This document shows positions 1-5,389 of a stretch of 6,030 bases of DNA, in pieces; positions within the stretch are counted from its first letter, which is position 1; each line of letters begins with the position of its first letter. Under the pieces are notes generated by a model, which saw nothing but the letters and a program-made list of their open reading frames with translations, was not told the origin of the DNA and did not search any database. Location: contig SEHC01000308.1 of the NCBI GenBank assembly GCA_004173415.1, positions 1 to 6,030 of the forward strand, in the 5' to 3' direction. This stretch comes from Lysobacteraceae bacterium. GTDB lineage: Bacteria > Pseudomonadota > Gammaproteobacteria > Xanthomonadales > Xanthomonadaceae. The position numbers and the translations under genes are program-made.

Positions 1-297
1 GGCCGTTCGGTCTCGCAGCACAAGAACGTCTCCGACGACACCGCGCGCAAGATCGACGAGGTCGTGCGCACCATCCTCGACAAGGCCTATGCCCGGACCA
101 CCCAGATCCTGACCGAGAATATCGACAAGCTGCACGCGATGGCCGATGCGCTGATGACCTACGAAACCATCGACGTGACGCAGATCGACGCGATCATGGA
201 AGGTCGCGAGCCGCCTCCGCCGACCGGCTGGACCAAGACCGACAAGGGCGAGGCGATGCCGTTGCCGCCGATCGGCGGACCGGCTGCGCAGACCTGA
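1..297 (+). CDS. ftsH: ATP-dependent zinc metalloprotease FtsH, C-terminal end (5' truncated by window)
   Basis: These are the last 98 codons of the membrane-anchored AAA+ protease that degrades misfolded membrane proteins and regulators such as LpxC and sigma-32. The reading frame is open from base 1 and ends at TGA 295-297. What is visible is the helical end of the M41 peptidase domain. It includes DDTARKIDEVVRTIL followed by a helix with AYARTTQILTENIDKLHAMA, then a segment reading TYETIDVTQIDAIMEGREP. These are typical of the FtsH C-terminus; the ATPase module and the HEXXH zinc site lie upstream of the window. The last 24 or so residues are a Pro/Gly-rich, poorly conserved tail ending PAAQT, where FtsH proteins normally vary. 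A terminator follows at 331-356, and folP is next on the same strand, the order also seen in E. coli. No frame damage is seen. The identification rests on recognising the conserved tail region. Confidence 0.93.
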   Translation, partial: GRSVSQHKNVSDDTARKIDEVVRTILDKAYARTTQILTENIDKLHAMADALMTYETIDVTQIDAIMEGREPPPPTGWTKTDKGEAMPLPPIGGPAAQT

Positions 298-330
298 GGC
301 CATGAGCCGCGGTTGGGCAACAACAGGAAC

Positions 331-356
331 AGGCCGGGCCAGCACCCGGCCTTTTT
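331..356 (+). terminator. Intrinsic terminator after ftsH
   Basis: A perfect 8-bp stem, AGGCCGGG (331-338) with CCCGGCCT (345-352), encloses a 6-nt loop CCAGCA and runs straight into a five-T tract (352-356). It begins 33 bases after the ftsH stop codon. It should end ftsH transcription and leave folP to its own promoter. Confidence 0.85.
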
Positions 357-431
357 CATGTCGCTGGATCCCTGCGCCTGTCCGCGCCTTGAGGTGGCCG
401 GCCTGCACGGCGCTTGCCGGGCGCGCGGCCC

Positions 432-437
432 TACACT
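432..437 (+). promoter_or_regulatory. Candidate -10 element of a folP promoter
   Basis: TACACT matches TATAAT at 4 of 6 positions. It lies 28 bases before the folP ATG in the only gap between the ftsH terminator and folP. No good -35 hexamer is found at 16-18 bases upstream; the nearest TTG (414) is too close. The call rests mainly on position. Confidence 0.25.
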
Positions 438-465
438 AGGCGCCCATCCATCCCGGTTTCCCGAC

Positions 466-1365
466 ATGTTCGACACCATCCAGCAACTGGACTGCGGCGG
501 TCGTCCGCTCAGGCTCGATCGCCCGCAGGTGATGGGCATCGTCAACGCCACGCCGGATTCCTTTTCCGATGGTGGCCAGCACGATTCGCTCGAGGCCGCC
601 GTCGCCCACGCGCTGAAACTGGTGGAAGAGGGTGCCGACCTGCTGGATATCGGCGGTGAATCCACCCGGCCCGGCGCGCTGGAGGTGACGGTGGAGGAAG
701 AGCTGCGCCGGGTGGTTCCGGTGATCGAACGGCTGGCCAGGGAAACCTCCGTGCCGATCAGCATCGATACCTGCAAGCCCGAGGTCATGCGCGCGGCGGT
801 GGCCGCCGGGGCAGGGATGATCAATGACGTGTACGCATTGCGCCGCGAGGGTGCGCTGGATGCGGCCGCGGCGCTGGGCGTGCCGGTGGTGCTGATGCAC
901 ATGCAGGGCGAGCCGCGCTCGATGCAGCAGGCGCCGCACTATGAGGACGTGGTGGGAGAGGTGCACCGTTTCCTTGCCGAGCGCCTGTTCGCCGCCGAGA
1001 TGGCAGGCATCGCCAGGCGCAACCTGCTGGTCGATCCGGGTTTCGGTTTCGGCAAGGACACCGGCCACAACCTGGCCCTGCTCGCGCAACTGCCACGTTT
1101 CGCCGAACTGGGGGTCCCGGTGCTCGCCGGACTCTCGCGCAAACGTTCGATCGGCGAGATCACCGGCCGGGAACAGGCCGACCAGCGCCTGGCCGGGTCG
1201 CTTGCCGCGCACCTGATCGCTGCCCAGCGTGGAGCTATGCTGCTTCGGGTGCACGACGTGGGCGCCACGGTGGATGCATTGAAAGTATGGAACGCAGTGG
1301 CCGCGGTGCCGTTGCCGCGCAGTGGCGCGGCGCAGGCTATTCCTCGGTGGCCTGACGAAGACTAG
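466..1365 (+). CDS. folP: Dihydropteroate synthase FolP
   Basis: This cytoplasmic TIM-barrel enzyme condenses 6-hydroxymethyl-7,8-dihydropterin diphosphate with p-aminobenzoate to give dihydropteroate in folate synthesis. It is the sulfonamide target. The 299-residue protein shows every family signature in order: NATPDSFSDGG (27-37), DIGGESTRPG (61-70), ISIDT (98-102), IND (119-121), LMHMQG (143-148), DPGFGFGK (190-197), GLSRKRSIG (222-230) and RVHDV (261-265). Phe33 and Pro69 correspond to the E. coli positions (Phe28, Pro64) often altered in sulfonamide-resistant enzymes, and both are the ordinary residue here, so intrinsic resistance is not suggested. ATG 466 is chosen because homology starts there with MFDTIQQLDC. 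The frame is open back to a TTG at 313, but that stretch covers the ftsH terminator. No clear Shine-Dalgarno precedes ATG 466. About 20 C-terminal residues after the last barrel helix look non-conserved. The gene converges on the minus-strand locus downstream. Confidence 0.96.
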   Translation: MFDTIQQLDCGGRPLRLDRPQVMGIVNATPDSFSDGGQHDSLEAAVAHALKLVEEGADLLDIGGESTRPGALEVTVEEELRRVVPVIERLARETSVPISIDTCKPEVMRAAVAAGAGMINDVYALRREGALDAAAALGVPVVLMHMQGEPRSMQQAPHYEDVVGEVHRFLAERLFAAEMAGIARRNLLVDPGFGFGKDTGHNLALLAQLPRFAELGVPVLAGLSRKRSIGEITGREQADQRLAGSLAAHLIAAQRGAMLLRVHDVGATVDALKVWNAVAAVPLPRSGAAQAIPRWPDED

Positions 1366-1430
1366 CGCCGTGCGGCGTGCCGGTTGCGTCGAACCGTTGC
1401 TGCACGACGCGAATTGACCGCCATGTGAGC

Positions 1431-1464
1431 CGTTGCGTGGCCGGCTGATGCCGGCCACGCAACG
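1431..1464. terminator. Perfect 15-bp hairpin between convergent genes, likely bidirectional terminator
   Basis: The arms CGTTGCGTGGCCGGC (1431-1445) and GCCGGCCACGCAACG (1450-1464) are perfectly complementary around the loop TGAT. The element sits 66 bases after the folP stop and 10 bases beyond the stop of the opposing gene. That position fits a shared terminator serving both strands. No T-run follows on either strand, so it is not a textbook rho-independent terminator. It may instead act as a 3'-end stabiliser, or as a structure where rho-terminated transcripts are trimmed. Confidence 0.6.
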
Positions 1465-1474
1465 TCATGCCGGG

Positions 1475-3247
1475 TCAGCCGCCGCGCGGCACCCGCGGCT
1501 GCGAGCCGACAACCCGGATCGGGGTCGGGGCGCTGGACTGCTTCCAGTAACGCAGCAGTTCGCGCAGCGCTTCGGGCTTGTTCACCGGCGCCGCCTGTCC
1601 TGCCTGGTTCTTGCTGTTCTCGCCATGGCAGCCCGAGCAGGTGCGGATCTCGCCGGCCTGCATGGTCACCCAGACACGCTCGCGCACCACCGGATTGCCG
1701 CTGCTGTCGGTGGTCTGCCAGGTCAATGCGCGGTTGGCCGGGACGAACGCGGCGGTCGAGCCATCGCTGGCGATGCGGACGCTGCCGGCCGGTCCCGCGG
1801 CGTTGGCGGGATTCTTCGCGTTGGGGATGGGCCGGGCAATGCTGCGCCTGCCGCGCACGTCGTTGTAGCCACGGACCTGGTCGGCCTGCAGGATCTGGTA
1901 GTGCGCGATGTCGTACACGCGCCCCGCATCGCCCTTCGTCGCCAGTCCGGAAGGCACCCGCAGGTTGAACGGCTGCTGGCGGTCGCCCCGGTCGCGACTG
2001 GTCTGGTTGCGGGTCACGATCAGGGCCAGGTGGTTGTTCTTCAGCCAGCCACGCAACGCGGCCTCGTCGATCTGCTCCTCGGTCAGCACCGCTTTCTCGG
2101 GCGATTCAAGCACCGAGGCCTTGCTGGCCGGCCGGGTGCGGGCGACGACTTCGACCGGTTCGATTTCCCACAGCGCGCCGCTGAAATTGACCTTCACGTC
2201 CGGGCTCCACCAGGACAGGGTCTTGACGATGCCACCGGTGAGCGCGGTGCCCGCCACGAACTGGCCGGAGGCGTTCTTTTCCAGCTGGTGCAGGCGCAGC
2301 TGGATTCCGGCCTGCGCGGTGGCGCTGGGCGTGTACGACGCCAGCATCTGCCCCGAGGTGGTCGGCAGCGGGTTGCGGAAGCGGCCACCGGCGAGGCCGC
2401 TGCCGGATTCGGCGGGCGACGCATCGACGATGGTCATCTGCTCGGCGTTGAGGGTCGGAGCACCGGTGATGCGAACGATCTGGTTGGTAGAGAGCTGGCC
2501 GAACTCGCGGGCGTAGATGCCGTAGTAGTTGCCGGGCGAGGTCGGGTCTTCGCGCAGGTGGAAGATGCCGCCATCGCCGCGGATGTATTTCTTGTTGGCG
2601 ATGATCGAGGGGTTGCTGCTGTCCTGCAGCGAGGCGTCGCCGGTGAAGGACTTGGTCAGGTAGCCGAACGAGAGTTCCTGCCTGCCGATGTGATTGAGGG
2701 TCTGCTCGAAGGTGCCGTCCTGGTTCATCTGCCACGGTGTGAACAGGTTGAAGGTGAAGCCTGCCACCTGGCCGTAATTGCTGTTCATGCCGACGCGCGA
2801 CTCGGGGAAAGTCTCGGGCTGCAGGGCGAGCTTGGCCGCGCCGCTGGCTTCGCTGGCGTAGTTGTTGGGGCCGAACGTGCCGGCGTCGGCCTGCTGGTCG
2901 CGCTGCAGGTGGTCCCAACGGGTGAAGATCACCCGGCCGTAGCTGTCGATGATCGGGCTGAAGGCGCCGCTGGGGGTGTGGTTGAGCAGGGCCAGGGTCC
3001 CGGTGGACGGGGTCAGGCTGTAGATGCCGGCGATGGTCGGCGTGCTCTCGTACTCGTCCAGTTGCGGGTACAGGTGCGCTTCGCCGCTGCGCGGCCGGTC
3101 GGAGGTGAAGAGGACGCGATCGTCGCTGGCGTACAGCGGCGAGACGTTGTTGTACTGGGTGGGCTGGTTGGCGACCTTGGTGATCATTGCGGTCTGGCCC
3201 TTGCCCAGGCCGGTGATCTCATACAGCTGCCAGACGCTCGCTGCCAT
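1475..3247 (-). CDS. C-terminal fragment of HzsA-related protein with PD40-like repeats and one heme c site
   Basis: The open frame is 590 codons from ATG 3247 to TGA 1477-1475. It contains propeller-like strands with the pattern S-P-x-x-D-x-x-R-V-x-F-T at residues 36-52 and 97-121, a PWQMNQDGT block (171-179), a GDGGIFHLREDP block (224-235) and a C-terminal domain. The single heme-binding motif CSGCH is at residues 537-541 (bases 1625-1639). These two cysteines are the only ones in the fragment. The family is probably a periplasmic or surface redox protein, but its substrate is unknown, and similarity to hydrazine synthase does not imply anammox chemistry. The ATG at 3247 is an accidental internal codon at the disruption: no Shine-Dalgarno precedes it, it lies inside the upstream fragment's frame, and the product would have no signal peptide. 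Without export, heme c could not be attached by the periplasmic Ccm machinery, so this piece alone is unlikely to be functional. Confidence 0.6.
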   Translation of the reverse strand: MAASVWQLYEITGLGKGQTAMITKVANQPTQYNNVSPLYASDDRVLFTSDRPRSGEAHLYPQLDEYESTPTIAGIYSLTPSTGTLALLNHTPSGAFSPIIDSYGRVIFTRWDHLQRDQQADAGTFGPNNYASEASGAAKLALQPETFPESRVGMNSNYGQVAGFTFNLFTPWQMNQDGTFEQTLNHIGRQELSFGYLTKSFTGDASLQDSSNPSIIANKKYIRGDGGIFHLREDPTSPGNYYGIYAREFGQLSTNQIVRITGAPTLNAEQMTIVDASPAESGSGLAGGRFRNPLPTTSGQMLASYTPSATAQAGIQLRLHQLEKNASGQFVAGTALTGGIVKTLSWWSPDVKVNFSGALWEIEPVEVVARTRPASKASVLESPEKAVLTEEQIDEAALRGWLKNNHLALIVTRNQTSRDRGDRQQPFNLRVPSGLATKGDAGRVYDIAHYQILQADQVRGYNDVRGRRSIARPIPNAKNPANAAGPAGSVRIASDGSTAAFVPANRALTWQTTDSSGNPVVRERVWVTMQAGEIRTCSGCHGENSKNQAGQAAPVNKPEALRELLRYWKQSSAPTPIRVVGSQPRVPRGG

Positions 3248-3581
3248 CGGCGTAGCGGATCATCAGATCGCCGCCGCGCGGGACCGCGCTCATGTTGCCC
3301 AGGTGGTTGGCGAAGGTGGACAGGCGGCTGGCGAACGCGTCGCCATTGGTCGGGACCTGGGTGACGAAGAGGACCGGATTGGACACGGTCACCGCCTTCG
3401 TCCCGACCGGCGCATTGGCCGAGGTCGCTACTTTCGCGCCCGAGGTGAGGAGGACTTCGTTCTTCGAATCGCCGACGGTAGCCGACTGGGTCTCGAGATC
3501 GCAGGATGAGATCAATGCAGACAGGCCTATCAGTGCGACAGGCCAGGCCTTGCTGCGGAAAAGGCCGCGAATGTTTTCCAT
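3219..3581 (-). CDS. N-terminal fragment of HzsA-related protein: lipoprotein signal peptide and start of propeller
   Basis: The fragment is 120 codons, starting at ATG 3581 and ending at TGA 3221-3219. Residues 1-26 form a signal peptide: a basic start (R5, R9, K11), a hydrophobic core WPVALIGLSALI and the lipobox I-S-S-C with lipidated Cys27. Asp follows at +2, which in E. coli favours retention in the inner membrane; whether this rule holds here is uncertain. The low-complexity stretch after it is probably a linker. The family block NPVLFVTQVPTNGDAFASRL begins near residue 67 and leads to PRGGDLMIRYADGSER, after which the frame falls into a non-homologous LAAV and stops. The frame is also open upstream to 4031, but that part crosses the intergenic region and the miaA start and is not credible. 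The start at 3581 is supported by the signal peptide; only a weak AGAG-like ribosome site lies before it. Confidence 0.55.
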   Translation of the reverse strand: MENIRGLFRSKAWPVALIGLSALISSCDLETQSATVGDSKNEVLLTSGAKVATSANAPVGTKAVTVSNPVLFVTQVPTNGDAFASRLSTFANHLGNMSAVPRGGDLMIRYADGSERLAAV

Positions 3582-3957
3582 CGGAATACTCTGTTGGGGG
3601 ATCAAGGAAAGCCCCGGAAATCCTGGAAACACGTCCACTGCTTGGCACGTGCAACGCAGGCGTCCAACGGACGCGCGAAAGAGTTGCGATGCATGCCTGG
3701 ACGAAACCGTCGCGATCCGACGTATTCCTCCCCCCACGGGAACTTTACACTGGGTAACTTGCATGCCTTGGCAGCCGATCGCCCTGAAAGTGATGCACAT
3801 CTCAAAAAGTGCGGGTATTCGTGAATATTGATTGTCGCCCGGTTCAGGAAATGGGTTTGCTCCAGCGCGGTGCGTGCTGGGCCGCCACTGGCGGACGTAG
3901 GTCTGGCCGACCCCTCGCGTGCGCTGCGCCGGTCTCCCGGCGGGGCTGTCCGCGGGC
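3582..3957. other. 376-base divergent intergenic region between the HzsA-related locus and miaA
   Basis: No credible gene is found on either strand; short open frames here lack family features and ribosome sites. It should hold the promoters of both the minus-strand lipoprotein gene and miaA, but I could not assign either with confidence. Visible elements are a TACACT hexamer on the + strand (3746-3751), a 9-bp direct repeat TGCATGCCT (3690-3698 and 3760-3768), and a locally AT-rich patch (about 3800-3836). The patch holds the short dyad TATTC-GT-GAATA (3816-3827). Any of these could be regulatory; none matches a regulator I recognise. Confidence 0.5.
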
Positions 3958-4926
3958 ATGAGCGGGGATCGCCGGCCGATTGCCCTGGCCCTGATGGGAC
4001 CCACCGCCTCCGGCAAGACCGCCCTGGCCATGGAATGGGCGCTGCGCCTGGGCGGGGAGATCGTCAGCGTGGATTCGGCCTTGGTCTACCGCGGCCTGGA
4101 CATCGGCGCGGCCAAGCCCGACGCGGCCATGCTCGCCGCCGTACCGCACCACCTGATCGACCTTCGTGATCCCTGGCAGGCCTATTCGGCGGCCGAATTC
4201 GCCGCCGACGCGAGCCGGGCGGTGGCCGGGATCCAGGCCCGCGGCCGGCTGCCGATACTGGCAGGAGGCACCGGACTCTATTTCCATGCCCTGCTGCAGG
4301 GGCTGGCGCCGATGCCCGAGGCCGACCCCGGGCTTCGCGCCCAGTTGGCGGCCGAGGCCGCGTCACGGGGCTGGCCGGCCCTGCATGCGGAACTGGCTTC
4401 GGTCGATCCGCTGGCGGCGTCGCGGATCAGGCCCACCGATCCGCAACGGATCCAGCGCGCGCTCGAGGTGTTCCGCAGCAGCGGCAGGCCGATCAGTGCA
4501 TGGCAGGCGGCGCCGGCACGGGCGCGGTTCCCGTTCCGGGTGCTCAGGCTGGTGCTGGCGCCGCGCGATCGCGCGGTCCTGCATCGGCGCATCGAGCAGC
4601 GCTTCGACGCGATGCTGGCGGACGGCTTCCTGGACGAGGTCGCGAGACTGCGCCAATTGCCGCAACTGCAAGCGATCCCTCAGCCGCTGGACCTGCCCGC
4701 CATCCGCGCGGTCGGATATCGCCAGGCCTGGGAGTACCTGGACGGCAAGGTGACCCGGGCCGAGTTCCGCGATCGCGCCATCCACGCCACGCGACAGCTG
4801 GCCAAGCGGCAGTTGACCTGGTTGCGGGGCAGGCCGGACGCGCGCTGGTTCGATCCGCAGGCCGACCTCGAGAGGCTGGAAGCGGCCCTGTCCCTGTTCA
4901 TTCCGGCTGATCTGCGGACTGCGTAG
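3958..4926 (+). CDS. miaA: tRNA dimethylallyltransferase MiaA
   Basis: MiaA transfers a dimethylallyl group from DMAPP to N6 of A37 in tRNAs that read codons starting with U. This is the first step to ms2i6A and helps reading-frame maintenance. The 322-residue protein (family usually about 310-320) shows the P-loop GPTASGKT (14-21), SVDSALVYRGLDIGAAKP (37-54) with the catalytic-type Asp39, HHLIDLRDP (64-72), GGTGLYF (103-109), RIRPTDPQRIQRALEV (156-171), VGYRQAWEYLDG (252-263) and the C-terminal TRQLAKRQLTWLRG (278-291). ATG 3958 is chosen because conserved sequence starts eight codons later. A GTG at 3919 would add 13 atypical residues. The only purine-rich run, GGCGGGG at 3939-3945, is 12 bases from the ATG, so ribosome binding looks weak. 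hfq follows after 113 bases on the same strand, the order conserved in gammaproteobacteria. Confidence 0.96.
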   Translation: MSGDRRPIALALMGPTASGKTALAMEWALRLGGEIVSVDSALVYRGLDIGAAKPDAAMLAAVPHHLIDLRDPWQAYSAAEFAADASRAVAGIQARGRLPILAGGTGLYFHALLQGLAPMPEADPGLRAQLAAEAASRGWPALHAELASVDPLAASRIRPTDPQRIQRALEVFRSSGRPISAWQAAPARARFPFRVLRLVLAPRDRAVLHRRIEQRFDAMLADGFLDEVARLRQLPQLQAIPQPLDLPAIRAVGYRQAWEYLDGKVTRAEFRDRAIHATRQLAKRQLTWLRGRPDARWFDPQADLERLEAALSLFIPADLRTA

Positions 4927-4934
4927 CTGGTCAA

Positions 4935-4962
4935 TGGCCGGATGTTGTGTAACATCGGGCCA
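4935..4962 (+). repeat. 28-nt imperfect palindrome (hairpin) just after miaA
   Basis: The arms TGGCCGGATGTT (4935-4946) and AACATCGGGCCA (4951-4962) pair over 11 of 12 positions, with one internal G/G mismatch, around the loop GTGT. It starts 9 bases after the miaA stop codon. GC-rich sequence follows, with no T-run, so a standard intrinsic terminator is unlikely. It could be an RNA 3'-end or processing structure between miaA and hfq, or a DNA operator for hfq. Confidence 0.6.
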
Positions 4963-4999
4963 CCGGGGGCCGCTGGGGAGCGTCAGGCCGTCCCGGACC

Positions 5000-5005
5000 T
5001 ATAAA
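5000..5005 (+). promoter_or_regulatory. Candidate -10 element of an hfq promoter
   Basis: TATAAA (5 of 6 to TATAAT) stands out in GC-rich sequence, 34 bases before the hfq ATG. No convincing -35 hexamer lies 16-18 bases upstream. Transcription would start near 5012, giving a leader of about 28 bases consisting of the small hairpin and the ribosome site. Confidence 0.35.
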
Positions 5006-5012
5006 AACAACA

Positions 5013-5033
5013 CCTATTGAAATAGGCGGGGAG
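5013..5033 (+). promoter_or_regulatory. hfq leader hairpin abutting the Shine-Dalgarno
   Basis: CCTATT (5013-5018) and AATAGG (5021-5026) form a perfect 6-bp dyad. As RNA this would be a 5-bp stem with a UGAA tetraloop. The ribosome binding site GGGGAG (5028-5033) follows after one base and is spaced 6 bases from the ATG, which makes it the best Shine-Dalgarno in the window. Just upstream, AAA-AAC-AAC triplets fit the A-R-N pattern bound by the Hfq distal face. The arrangement suggests translational autocontrol, which is known for E. coli hfq; here it is an inference. Confidence 0.5.
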
Positions 5034-5039
5034 TCAGAA

Positions 5040-5318
5040 ATGTCCAAGGGGCAATCCTTGCAGGATCCTTTCCTGAATGCGTTGCGGCGCGAGCGAGTGC
5101 CGGTATCGGTCTACCTGGTCAACGGCATCAAGCTGCAGGGAACCATCGAATCCTTCGACCAGTTCGTCGTGCTGCTGCGCAATACGGTCAGCCAGATGGT
5201 CTACAAGCACGCGATTTCCACCGTGGTGCCAGCCCGCAACGTGCGGGTCGGGCCGGGCGGCGGCTACGTGCAGGGCGGCGAAGGCGAGGGCGAAGAGGGC
5301 GGCGAAGACAACGAATGA
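5040..5318 (+). CDS. hfq: RNA chaperone Hfq
   Basis: Hfq is a hexameric Sm-like protein that pairs small RNAs with target mRNAs and affects mRNA stability and translation. The 92-residue protein has the full core. The N-terminal helix includes Q8, D9, F11 and L12. The rim patch R16-R17-E18-R19 is followed by the Sm1 strands VSVYLVNGIKLQGTIESFDQ (22-41) with Y25, G29 and K31 of the distal A-binding face. The Sm2 signature YKHAISTVVP (55-64) supplies the proximal U-binding K56 and H57. Residue numbering matches E. coli Hfq throughout the core. The C-terminal tail after about residue 70 is short, Gly-rich and very acidic (GGEGEGEEGGEDNE), so it probably competes for the basic rim rather than binding RNA itself, as proposed for acidic Hfq tails elsewhere. 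ATG 5040 has a strong GGGGAG site at 5028-5033. It lies between miaA and hflX, as in other gammaproteobacteria. Confidence 0.98.
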   Translation: MSKGQSLQDPFLNALRRERVPVSVYLVNGIKLQGTIESFDQFVVLLRNTVSQMVYKHAISTVVPARNVRVGPGGGYVQGGEGEGEEGGEDNE

Positions 5319-5361
5319 TCCCCGGCACGCCCGGGAGACGCTGACCAGGCGCACTTGGAAC

Positions 5362-5389
5362 GGGGCGCGCGGAGCGGCCGCCCCTTTGT
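5362..5389 (+). terminator. Probable intrinsic terminator after hfq
   Basis: GGGGCG (5362-5367) pairs with CGCCCC (5379-5384) across an 11-nt GC-rich loop. TTTGT follows and then AATT. The hairpin lies 43 bases after the hfq stop. The T-run is short, so termination may be partial and hflX may be reached by read-through. Confidence 0.5.

Larger units (their letters stand above)
1475..3581 (-). pseudogene. Disrupted HzsA-related c-type cytochrome lipoprotein gene (frameshift and probable internal deletion)
   Basis: Read on the minus strand from ATG 3581, this locus encodes one recognisable protein split over two frames. The N-terminal part (120 codons, 3581-3222) has a lipoprotein signal and runs into TGA 3221-3219. 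The rest (3247-1475) continues in the +1 frame to TGA 1477-1475. The whole resembles the family annotated as HzsA-related or hydrazine synthase alpha-like proteins: secreted propeller-type proteins with a C-terminal heme-c site, common in Xanthomonadaceae and of unknown function. In relatives as I recall them, about 50-60 propeller residues separate the 'GGDLMIRYADGS' segment from the 'WQLYEITGLGKG' segment. Here the two lie about 10 codons apart, so the lesion looks like a deletion of 3n+2 bases rather than a single-base error. The rest of the gene is intact, which suggests a recent lesion. A sequencing or assembly error alone would not explain the missing segment. Confidence 0.72.

Noticed and set aside
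313..465. Extended folP start at TTG 313
   Set aside because: The extension would translate across the ftsH terminator and shows no conserved residues; homology begins at ATG 466.
1381..1396. CGGTT-AACCG dyad after folP as a terminator
   Set aside because: The stem is only 5 bp with a 6-nt loop and no T-run; the nearby 15-bp hairpin is far stronger.
436..1458. Minus-strand open frame of 340 codons opposite folP
   Set aside because: It is antisense to unmistakable dihydropteroate synthase motifs, and its composition (rich in His, Arg, Gln) is typical of a shadow frame.
1433..3364. Long + strand open frame (643 codons) opposite the HzsA-related locus
   Set aside because: It is a GC-driven shadow: it begins inside the 15-bp hairpin, has no recognisable domain, and the minus strand carries clear family motifs including CSGCH.
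1475..3581. Anammox (hydrazine) metabolism
   Set aside because: Only distant family likeness is seen, with a single heme motif, no partner subunits and a broken gene in a housekeeping neighbourhood.
3739..3768. GGAACTT as an envelope-stress sigma factor (RpoE-type) -35 site on the + strand
   Set aside because: No matching -10 (TCTGA-like) appears at the required spacing and the nearest + strand gene is about 200 bases away.
3919..3957. GTG start for miaA 13 codons upstream
   Set aside because: The added residues are unlike MiaA N-termini and no ribosome site precedes the GTG; ATG 3958 gives a normal family length.
3582..4031. Upstream extension of the lipoprotein fragment on the minus strand
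   Set aside because: It would put about 150 residues before an evident signal peptide and overlap the miaA start. Signal peptides must be N-terminal.
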